A stretch of 64,000 nucleotides of DNA from contig JBAIAA010000074.1 of NCBI GenBank assembly GCA_037893245.1, positions 434,001 through 498,000 on the forward strand. Reading direction: 5' to 3'. Below are positions 55,703 to 64,000 of this stretch, one piece after another. Positions within the stretch are counted from its first letter, which is position 1. Each line of letters starts with the position of its first letter. Under the pieces are notes generated by a model that saw nothing but the letters and a program-made list of their open reading frames with translations, was not told where the DNA came from and ran no database searches. A program made the position numbers and the translations under genes. This stretch comes from Crossaster papposus (Eukaryota; Echinodermata; Asteroidea; Velatida; Solasteridae).

Positions 55703-55941
55703 CCAGTTCGCGCCGGATGACGTATATAAAGGCAAAAATGTCCCTAAATTTAAAACGGATGACGCATAAGCACGCCAAGTTCAAGTTCGGAAATGTATAC
55801 ATGTCAGCAGCGAGCAAGGCCGGAAAAGCGTGGGTGTGTTTCCCGGCACTATCAGCCTGAACCCGCTTCGGATCGAGTTTCGTTAAAAAAAAAATCCCGC
55901 CCCTCGCTCGGCGATGTTAAAATAATCCTGGCGAGAACTGG
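55703..55941 (+). mobile_element. Family B MITE, complete (B6)
   Basis: 239 bp, TTAA at 55699-55702 and 55942-55945, ends CCAGTTCGCGCCGGATGACG and TCCTGGCGAGAACTGG. Confidence 0.92.
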
Positions 55942-55945
55942 TTAA

Positions 55946-56551
55946 TTGTACTACCTGACTTTAGAACTTAAAGGTAGTATCCATACTGTCTGAAACGATC
56001 GAGTTCTTTCCTGTTTTGTTTAGAACCACACAAATTCACAAAAAGTGATTTATCACATACAATGTAGTGCTACCGCAAACACCTTATCTTGCTACCTTTT
56101 CACCATGTCAACTGTTAAATCTCATCTCTCAAAAATAGTCCCTAGGCTTTTGAAGGCATGTACATATTTAGTCATTAGTTTGACAGATTCTCACCCAGTT
56201 TTGGTTCTCATCTTATTTGGACAGCCACGCCTACTTACAATCCCAAATGATCGCAGCCGTTTTGTCCAGCAGACGCCCGCATATCAGATAATCGGGTCGA
56301 GGCGTGACTGGCCATCAACTGGCCCTGCTTTTCCCTCCATCTCACGATTCCAAACATTGATTGCCAACACCCGAACCGCGTCGCGGCACAGAAAAAGGAA
56401 AAAAAATCCCCCCAGTCTGCTGCTGATATTATTTTCTCAAGACAGAAAGAAGGGGAAAGTATAAGTACAGGAGTGATACTGGCAGATCAATAAACATTTG
56501 CAGGCGTAGAATTCAAGGCTTCGGTTTGGTTTTTGTTTTTTGTTGTTGCAG
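55946..56551. other. No gene recognised; 139-codon ORF
   Basis: The plus ORF 56045-56464 is longer than expected by chance in AT-rich DNA, but its peptide (for example RSRFVQQTPAYQIIGSRRDW) matches no family I know. Confidence 0.3.
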
Positions 56552-56625
56552 TGGCTGTCTGTAGGATACCGTACATGCCCCCGCGCACTCGTGCAGACCA
56601 CCAGAAATCAATTAATGGCAGATGA
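56552..56625 (+). other. Possible terminal exon
   Basis: A strong acceptor (TTTTTGTTTTTTGTTGTTGCAG) precedes a frame of two bases plus 23 codons to TGA: AVCRIPYMPPRTRADHQKSI and NGR. Too short to judge. Confidence 0.18.
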
Positions 56626-56937
56626 AGAAGTTAAGAATAATGCCAGCCGTAGAAAAAAATATATACAAATATGGAACATGAGTGCATTTCAGGAAATGTA
56701 TCAGTACATGTACGTGACTGAATGAGCTTCTGAGTCATTTTGGATGAAAGCCAGTTTTTAGTGACGTTGATAAAAATCATGCACAGTATACTTGTAGATT
56801 ATCATCGATGAGGTTGCTAATTTCCAGCAGGATTGAATTGCCTTTTTGTTTTCTTTTTCTTTTTTCCATTCTGTTTTGGTTTAAAAATTATATACCATCA
56901 TTCCAGCAGAGTGATCTCAAATACTTAGTGTTATACA

Positions 56938-57033
56938 TTCATAAATACCCGAGACAGTTTAGCTATTCCCATTGGTCGAGAGCTCGTCACATGGCCGGGC
57001 TTAAACGAATAATAAAGATATGGCTGGCTGGTC
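56938..57033 (+). mobile_element. Family C fragment (C4)
   Basis: CATTCATAAATACCCGAGAC and TTGGTCGAGAGCTCGTCACA match the box end of family C. The rest and the hairpin are absent. Confidence 0.8.
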
Positions 57034-57183
57034 TTGAACACTATTCCAGTGTCACATTTAAATTTGCCTTTTTAGAACACACTTGACATTGCACAACATT
57101 GCGCAGTATGTGCGACTCGCACGCCAATCTCCATAAAAAGAAATGTTTATGTCTTACTTGCGAGCTCGAGACTCCATTATTTA

Positions 57184-57480
57184 TAGTGGAACGCCGCTAT
57201 ACCGAACATTAGGCTATACCAAACACCATCCTTAGCTCCCGATTTTTGTATACAAAAATACCGAACATTTTTGAAAAAAGTCATGTTGGATTTTTGCATC
57301 CAAAAATATCAAGCATTGTTGTTGAAAATATGTCAATATATTTTAAGAAATCCACTGCTTGCTATTTAGGACATTTTTAATTTCCGAACGTCAAACTACC
57401 GGTGTTTTAAAAAGAACAGACGCCATCTTGAAAATGGACTGGCAGCTGAAAATCGTTATTGGTATAGCGGTGTTCCACTG
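57184..57480. mobile_element. Tc1/mariner-like MITE (P1)
   Basis: Ends TAGTGGAACGCCGCTATACC and, inverted, CAGTGGAACACCGCTATACC, with TA on both sides (57182-57183, 57481-57482). CAGTGGAAC ends and a TA target fit Tc1/mariner. A decayed relative is at 39880-40112. Confidence 0.8.
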
Positions 57481-57632
57481 TAAATGTAGAACGGTGTTTC
57501 GAAAAACATGAAGTGAAATAAAATTGTTTTAAACAAAATCGTAGAAAAGTTTTAATTTTGACTTGTTTTGACTTCAGGACCGAAAAGTTTTGATTTTTGT
57601 ACCGAAAATATTTTCATGAATAGGAACAAATA

Positions 57633-58253
57633 ACCTGTCACCACAAAATAAGAGTAAAGTCGCACAATGTGATTCAGAGATATGGCCATCCAAAGTCAAA
57701 ATCTGAAGAGGTGGTCAATTTTAAGATTTTGCGTAATTTGGAAAGCCCTAGTCCTCCTTTACATATTCCCATTTTTTGGGTGACATCAGATGATCGAAAA
57801 CCTCTTAAACTACGCGATTTTGCATAGTTAGTGTTTGGATTAAAGTCCATTAGTGGTCTAATTAACACGGTAATTAAATATGCAAATCAGGTCCTTGTAA
57901 GTATCCCACGTTTTCGACATTTTAATATTTTGTTGTTTATACAATAGTTTGTATGTGTGGAAAATTTCAAGAAGAAATAATGATTAGAACATAGCCGTTG
58001 CTATGCTCAACCGAACCTTACTTGTCCTGTTTTGTAATCTTTTGTGTGTTTTTGTTTTTAGATGTTTAAAGTAAGTTTTCTCACAAACACGTTTTGTGAA
58101 ACCCATGACTTTCTAGAGCGCTGTAAAATGTATTTATCGCAAAACCCCCAAGTGTTATATACCATTGGAAAGCTCTCTTTCTCAAGAATTTGAAAATACC
58201 AATATCTCAATTTTCAATATTTCCGACTTTACTCTCATTTTGTGGTGACAGGT
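57633..58253. mobile_element. Family J TIR element (J1)
   Basis: Ends ACCTGTCACCACAAAATAAG and, inverted, ACCTGTCACCACAAAATGAG, continuing with AGTAAAGTCG on both sides. The internal ACCATTGGAAAGCTCTCTTT links it to J2 and J3. Confidence 0.85.
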
Positions 58254-58628
58254 CACATATGTGCTTGGTCGGTATTAAACACTATGTTTAAGACCAGTTG
58301 GAGCATAGAGAAAGGAAAAGATGCTGATCATTACCCTTGCCAAAACTTATTCCCTTATTCAGAGACAATCTGTACCAGACATCGCCCTGTGAATGTTCGC
58401 GCCTTTAGGCTTTGTCATATCTTCATGATCTTGTACACATACCGATAGCCTCAACAGGCCTTCCGATCTACTTTTGCATCTATTGTTGGCAATTTCACAC
58501 ATGACAGTACGGTACATGTGTAAAGTTGTCAAAGACCTACGCAAATACTATGGGTGCGTTGTACATTTACCGCCCTCAGCGGAAAGAAATTAAGGCCATC
58601 AACTGCATCTGCAATATCAACGCCATCT

Positions 58629-59213
58629 TAACTGTCTTCAATTTAAGTGTCTGGTTCCCGCTATGATATTCTTTAATAATGAAAATTGCCCAGGAGGACG
58701 TATATCAGGCAATGTTTTCTCCAGATTCAAAACGGATGACGCCTAAACACATCACGAGATAGGCCGGAAATGTCTGTCAGCAGCGAGCAAGGCCAGAAAT
58801 GCGTGGGTGTGCTTCCCGGTACTATTGGCCGGAACCCGCTTGGATCGAGTTTCGTTAAAAATGATTCCGCCCGTCAGCTCGTTGATGTTAAAATAATCCC
58901 GGCGCAAACTGGTATAAACTGTCTTCAATTTAAGTGGCAGGTTACCGCTATGATATTCTTAATGAAAATGCGATTAACCAGTTTGCGCCGGAGGACGTAT
59001 ATCAGGCAAAGTTTTCTCCAGATTCAAAACGGATGACGCATAAACACATCACGAGATAGGCCGGAAATGTCCGTCAGCAGCGAGCAAGGCCGGAAATGCG
59101 TGGGTGTGCTTCCCGGTACCATCGGCCTGAACCCGCCTCGGATCGAGTTTTCGTTTAAAATAATCCTGCGCCTCGGCTCGGTGATGTTAAAATAATCCTG
59201 GCGCGAAGTGGTT
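58629..59213 (+). repeat. Tandem duplication of a family B copy with its flank (B7, B8)
   Basis: ACTGTCTTCAATTTAAGTG...GCTATGATATTCTT followed by a family B element occurs twice head to tail (58629-58912 and 58914-59213). B7 has lost its left end (starts AGGAGGACGTATATC). B8 keeps TTAACCAGTTTGCGCCGG. A single-unit segmental duplication is the simplest reading. Confidence 0.88.
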
Positions 59214-59504
59214 ATGAGAGTCATCGAACAGACAAAGCAATACCACTGGTATACGAGTATCAAATGAACGAGTAGTGCAGCACGTAATACCGGTGACGTA
59301 CTCCCCATCGGAAGTACGATTGCTTTGTGAACAGCGCCCTCATTCAACTGTGCCCAGAGCTTATAGACAAGAGATAAAACATTTGACTTCTGCTGTGACT
59401 TTGATAAATATTTCTTGGGTTTTCCAGCTTCTTTAAACGCATAATTCTAGAAAAACAGGTCAGCGTCACAATATTTAATATATGAATACTCTAACATCTT
59501 CATT

Positions 59505-60013
59505 TTCGGAACAATTACAGGATATCTAGCGCGATCATTTAGCTGAATGCCTAGAATCATTATTTCCTTTCAAATAATTGGCATAAAAAAAAAATGTTAT
59601 GTTGGCGTAACGGGCCCCAAAAAATAGGGTAGGTAGGTAGGGATTTTATTTTTTTTTTTTTTTTTTCCTTTTCCTTTTAGCAATGAAAATGATAGGTTTT
59701 CTAATTGTTTAAGCCGGTGGTGATACACGATAGTGTGTCCAGGTTCAATATATACACAATCCACACACACAACAATGAGAAACAGTCAGAAATGGTTTCA
59801 AACGTATTTATAACTAGATTTATATAGATTTTAATCATTAAATTTCGTCCCTTGAAAACAAAATATCCAGGGTCGGCTGTATTTTTAGGGTCGGTCGGGT
59901 TACGCCAACATAACATTTTTTTTTTTATGCCTAAGTAAGATACCGGTACTTCTTAATAATTTGGTGGTAAAAATTTTCGATTTTTGCAAATGGTGTATAT
60001 ACTACATGTATCT
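59505..60013 (-). mobile_element. Family A MITE interrupted by family F (A10)
   Basis: TTCGGAACAATTACAGGATA to CTTTCAAATAA at 59577, then the F copy, then TAAGTAAGATACC to the right end before TTAA (60014-60017). Confidence 0.85.
59580..59931 (+). mobile_element. Family F element nested in family A (F2)
   Basis: 352 bp with inverted ends GGCATAAAAAAAAAATGTTA. The interrupted host reads CAAATAAGTA in other A copies; here TAA is present on both sides (59575-59577, 59932-59934), with two extra T at the left. Confidence 0.88.
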
Positions 60014-60017
60014 TTAA

Positions 60018-60558
60018 AGCAAATAGGTTCTATATGATATTTTTTTATCTGTGAATTGAGATCCAATGTCCTAGTTTAGCCATGTCCTAGTTTAGCCTTG
60101 ATAAATTCCACCCTGCCTCCATGCACACTGGTGTGCCGTCTCATCTTGGCATCTTATTGGAAATTAAATCCCTCCTCATGCTGGCTTTAAGAAACAGCCA
60201 GACTATAACAAAATAAAAAAAATAAAAATGCTCTTATTAGCTTTACTGGGCTCAAGGGAAAATCTCCCTTACTAAATGTTCCATCGTAATATCCTGTCTT
60301 TTATGTATTATTAACCCTAGCGCACCCAATAGTACAAAATATTATCAATACTTAAGTAAAATGAAGTATGCAGTACTCTTACTACACTAGACTTCACGTA
60401 TAAATCATACATGTACATGTACATCAACATACATCATACATACATCATACGGCATACATGTATACAGCATACTACATGTAGGAGAATTGTGTGGTATACA
60501 ATGTACACTGTATAGTGTACATGTACCGTAGTACTGTGTGCTGTACACAAAAAGAATG
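60018..60558. repeat. ACATGTAC-rich region and short shared repeat
   Basis: ATGCAGTACTCTTACTACAC at 60369-60388 and the preceding AATACTT-AGTA block recur at 62380-62455. GTCCTAGTTTAGCC is duplicated at 60069 and 60086. No gene seen. Confidence 0.5.
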
Positions 60559-60561
60559 CCT

Positions 60562-61363
60562 AAAGCCATGTTCGCACTGGACTTAAAATGATAAAACATA
60601 CCTAGACGATGGGTCCTTTTCCCATTTTAAGTCCAGTGCGGACAGCCCAGGACGTTTTTCTCTCAGGTACTTCTCCCGAGTCCAGTGGGTACTTCTACCG
60701 GTCAACTGCTGCCCGGGAAAACGTCCCTGGTCACTTTTCCCTAGACGATAAGTCCAGTGCGAACAGCGCGACTCGGTAAAAGCGTACCAGGAAAACGTCC
60801 ACCCGGCCCTCCAGTGCAAGGTCACGCTATACAAGACACCGCGCATGCGCTCTTTGCATTGTTTACATGCGGGCACGCTGATACATGCAAATCGCATCGT
60901 GATCACATTTGCACGTGGTTCTGCAAAAAGATTACGTAGAGGTGGGTAATTCCTTTGGTCAATATTATGGCAGATATTATTATTGATACAGTCGGAAGTT
61001 TGATTGGTGCTACCAGTGCATCATTTCCAAATGATAATAAAGAACGTCAACGTGTCTTACGACGAAAGAAAGCACAACAACGGATGCAATACCGTACCTA
61101 CGATGACATGGCGTCAATAATTTGATCGGGAAAAAAAGCGCGCGCGCGCGATCGCGAATGGGTACACCGGGGTCAATGCAAAAAGGTCACGCAAAGCGCC
61201 CTCACGAGTCATTATAATGACAGCTTGGTTACTTCTCCCACGGTCTCGGTAAAATTTTCCCGTGTCGAAAGTCCAAGTGCGAACAGTGGTAACATTTGAC
61301 CATTTTTTATTTTACCATCGTCTCAGTAAAACCTTCCCAAAAAAAGTCCAGTGCGAACACGGC
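60562..61363. mobile_element. 800-bp TIR element with repeated AGTCCAGTGCGAACAG
   Basis: Ends AAGCCATGTTCGCACTGGAC and, inverted, AAGCCGTGTTCGCACTGGAC. The end motif recurs internally at about 60630, 60750 and 61270, with CTAGACGAT and GGTACTTCTCCCG-type motifs. Target duplication not resolved. Confidence 0.85.
60967..61125 (+). CDS. Short ORF inside the TIR element, unidentified
   Basis: 52 codons: MADIIIDTVGSLIGATSASF, then a strongly basic stretch (RQRVLRRKKAQQRMQYR) and stop. It sits inside the 60562-61363 element, so it may be the N-terminal exon of a decayed transposase or an accessory protein. No family recognised. Confidence 0.3.
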   Translation: MADIIIDTVGSLIGATSASFPNDNKERQRVLRRKKAQQRMQYRTYDDMASII

Positions 61364-61367
61364 TTAA

Positions 61368-61635
61368 AGGTAGTATACACCATTGGTAATTTGTTGAATT
61401 ATCAGGAATGGGTGGATTTGGGGGGTTGTATTTTATAGTAAATATCGTTTAACTGACCTGTCCGAATTTTTACATTCATGGATGCCGAGAAAAGCATGAA
61501 AAGCAGCGTTTGTTTTCCACCGGAGTCGAGCAGTTATTCTTATGTTATCTTTGTTTTTTCGCGCTCGCCGGACGGCGAGAATGAATTTTGGTTTATACAA
61601 TTCAATTTTTTGGAACAATTACAGGATATCTAGGG
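61368..61635 (-). mobile_element. Family A MITE, truncated (A11)
   Basis: Begins after TTAA (61364-61367) with AGGTAGTATACACCATTGG and ends abruptly at ACAGGATATCTAGGG. The TTAA coincides with the end of the preceding element. Confidence 0.87.
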
Positions 61636-62505
61636 CCCTTATTTGCAGTCCCTGTCTTGGGTATGGGTAACTCTACAAGATAGCACTGCCGGACTAAATT
61701 CCCAAGACTACAGCCAGTCTTCAGAAATGGCTCTCGGGGACCATAAAATGGCCTCAGCTTGTGGAACTTCTACAAATAATCCCCCCCCCCCCCCTCTCTT
61801 CTCCGTTAGTGCGATTAAGACTTTGAAATTTACACAGTGAACCAACCAGTAGTTTTATATAGATTTGGCAATGGGAGATATTGCAAAATTTAGAAGGATA
61901 ATTCTGAAATTTGAAACCAAGAAAGGATGCATTAAAAGGATTCCGGGCTCTGAGTTTAGTGATAAAACCATTCAGCCAATGTGTAAACAGTGCGCACTCT
62001 CGATCAAACCACTTGAAAATCAATGATGTGGGGGCCGGGGCTCCTCATCTAAGAGCAATAATGTTGGGTGTAGATGTCTTAGAAATCTTTCTGATGTTGT
62101 GACTTTGTTTGCTTGACGATGTGTGCAAGATACTTTTTCGAAATTTTCATGAAGTTTTCAAATTATAAAGCAAAAGAAAAAGAAAGAAAAATGTGAACTA
62201 AGTTTTGCTTTTGGTATTAGTCTTTTTGCTTGACTTGTTACGCCAAAGAGTCTTGTTACAACAGCTACAGGCATGCAATTTTTCTTTGGCAGGCATGCAA
62301 TTTTTCTTTGGATCATCTGATTTTCTGGTTTTGTAATTTTTTAAAATTTACTATACACTTATGCCAATAATCAACCCTAGCATAATACATATGTACACTA
62401 CAAAATAATACTTGAGTAGAATGTCATATGCAGTACTCTTACTACACTGGCCTATAAGAATTGGGAAATTATTTTGTAGTACATTGTACATGTACATACA
62501 CTCAC
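61636..62505. other. No gene recognised; poly-C at 61781-61795
   Basis: Contains a 21-bp direct duplication AGGCATGCAATTTTTCTTTG at 62271 and 62292. No supported exon. Confidence 0.4.
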
Positions 62506-62702
62506 GTTTGTTTATGGTGTAAATCGAGGAGTTTCTTTTGTTCGTCTCAATAATTTCCTTTGTTTGTACACTAACTTTTTCCGACGGCTCTCATTGGTTT
62601 TGTACACGAATCTCAATCGAGGACGTCCTCGATTCTAACCCTAACCCCAATTCACCTTCGTGTCGCCAGGCACGTGTCCTCCATTTACACCATAAAAAAC
62701 GA
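62506..62702 (-). mobile_element. Family L short TIR element (L2)
   Basis: Inverted copy of 32036-32225, including AATCGAGGACGTCCTCGATT, itself a palindrome, and CTAACCCTAACCCC. Confidence 0.87.
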
Positions 62703-63139
62703 TGTACATATACTGTACCCCAAATGATTGCTTAGGAGGTTAGGGTTAAACATATTCTTGAAAAGCTGGCAATTCTTCTTCTTTTTTACTTTAGAGTTCG
62801 CTAGATAGTCTGAAGGCTCATTATTCCAAAATATTGATAGTCTGAACACTAACAGTTTCTATGTACCCGGAGTTTATTAACCTGAATATTTGGTGCGGTA
62901 GTCCAAATTAAACAACACCTGAAAAAAATGGTTTGTGGATCGTTTATCAAATGTCATTGGATTATTCCTCCCAATGCATGGTGCGGCTGCACTGCAAAAG
63001 AAGTTCTATTCAACGGTAAATACATTGTAAAACTTCCATCGCACAGTCTCACCATTAGTCACTCTCTGACCAATCAGATGACAAAAATTTATTCAGGCAT
63101 TGTATACAATGTATTACGTTCGTGCAATGGAAGTAATAA
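62703..63139. other. No gene recognised
   Basis: An 84-codon ORF (62928-63182) runs into the hairpin relic. Not supported. Confidence 0.35.
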
Positions 63140-63215
63140 ATATCTTTGGAATGATCCATTCCACTCAGCTTTGCCCCATTGAATGGAGCATTCCATCGGT
63201 CACCTCATACAATTA
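63140..63215. repeat. Decayed family E hairpin relic
   Basis: GGAATGATCCATTCC...GGAGCATTCCATCGGTCACCTC resembles the GTGATCCATGGAGCATTC and GAATGCTCCATGGATCACCT arms at 13857-13925. Confidence 0.5.
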
Positions 63216-63258
63216 TTCTCCCAATCGCACTCCCAAACATTCATTTGTATATTGTAGA

Positions 63259-63498
63259 TTATAACACACCTCTTGCTAGTTCTGTATTCTGGTTGGCTGA
63301 AACACGGTCACGTGGGGTTAACTAATATAGGCTATTGCATGAGATTTGCGCCACCGTGAATTTGCAGGAAATAGTTCCCGAAGCGGGCAATATACTTAAC
63401 ATTTGTGACTAGTTACAGCGCCCTCAAGCGGTTTGCCAGGCTCATCTTAATATGAAAAATGGCGGCGTCTGGATCTTCTGGACCGAGGTGTGTTATAA
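63259..63498 (+). mobile_element. Family E MITE core (E2)
   Basis: Ends TTATAACACACCTC and GAGGTGTGTTATAA. GGTTGGCTGAAACACGGTCA followed by CGTG is the box near the left end. AAAATGGCGGCG near 63457 is inside the element. Confidence 0.75.
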
Positions 63499-63725
63499 AA
63501 CTTCGGCCTCGGGAAATAGGTCCCCCTTCTGGTCACTCACAGTCTCTCGGGGGAATAGACGTGTTCTAGTGACCTCATTGCCAGTCCATATGTGTATACT
63601 ATTGAGCCTTCAGGCTTTTGACCCCTCAGACTAATTAACTTTTCAGACTATTAAGCCGTAACCGATGTTTTTTTAACGTATACCAGGTGTTGTTTTTATG
63701 TTCACTGTAGCTGTGTTTTGTACTA

Positions 63726-63790
63726 GTGCTGGGCGAGTAGTGATTTTTCCCACTCGCGAGTAGTTGTCACATTTGTTTACAAGGGGTAAA
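63726..63790 (+). repeat. Possible hAT left terminus
   Basis: TAGTGCTGGGCGAGTAGTGA with inverted ACTCGCGAGTAG just inside resembles hAT ends. The other end is not in the window. Confidence 0.35.
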
Positions 63791-64000
63791 ATGACGATCA
63801 CACATGTGTTTATCACCATGTGTTTTCATTCAAAGCATTACAGTAATTTCACAGCGACTTCTGCTGCAATTTGGTTTCCTTTTATCGCTCAAGTTAGAAT
63901 TGAAAATCAATAAAAATCATATTGTAAAACCATCGCAATTGTCATTAGTATACATGTAGTAGTAGAGTCTGTCCGCAACTTAATTGGTACTTGTCAACAA

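Noticed and set aside
63457-63487. ATGGCGGCG first exon (MAASGSSGP) with a GT donor
   Set aside because: The donor GAGGTGTGT is part of the right terminal repeat of family E copy E2, so the sequence is better explained as transposon.

Overview
This is a eukaryotic, AT-leaning, intron-and-repeat-rich window. The only gene I recognise confidently is an RFXAP homologue with spliceosomal introns. Protein-like ORFs elsewhere are short and mostly fall inside repeats. The very frequent palindromic ACATGTACATGT motif, the dense TTAA-target MITEs and a tRNA-Leu-headed SINE fit a marine invertebrate, most likely a deuterostome such as an echinoderm. That taxonomic call is an inference from genome texture, not proven.

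Layout. 1-15 kb: TTAA-flanked MITEs, foldback elements, two hairpin-plus-MITE composites and a long poly-C tract. 15.4-17.3 kb: a 13-bp minisatellite (about 47 units) and a 24-bp minisatellite (about 30 units). 17.26-21.5 kb: the RFXAP gene on the minus strand, with four phase-0-joined coding exons giving 201 aa and a possible upstream exon near 21.8-21.9 kb. Its introns hold several MITEs, and the 24-bp minisatellite starts at its stop codon. 22-35 kb: a tRNA-Leu SINE, nested DNA elements and a hairpin composite. 35-50 kb: one good candidate plus-strand exon (35665-35766), 21-bp and 18-bp minisatellites, two more copies of the hairpin composite, and a candidate 5' exon ending at a consensus donor (50236). 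50-64 kb: two hAT-type elements with exact 8-bp target duplications, a mariner-like element, a local tandem duplication of a MITE, and more nested insertions.

Most of the window is explained by about 20 repeat families, many present in two or more copies, so boundaries and target duplications can be read from the window itself. Family names A to W are local labels. A (11 copies) and B (8 copies or fragments) are TTAA-target MITEs. C, D and E are hairpin composites. F has a TTA/TAA target, I a 4-bp target, and X1 and X2 are hAT-like. The most unusual pattern is in families C, D and E: different sequences share one architecture, a MITE core with one box like TTGGCCGAGAGC...CACGTG near one end, abutting a near-perfect 163-165-bp hairpin whose tip is CTCGCCTTCGGCTCG or CTCGGCTTCGCCTCG.
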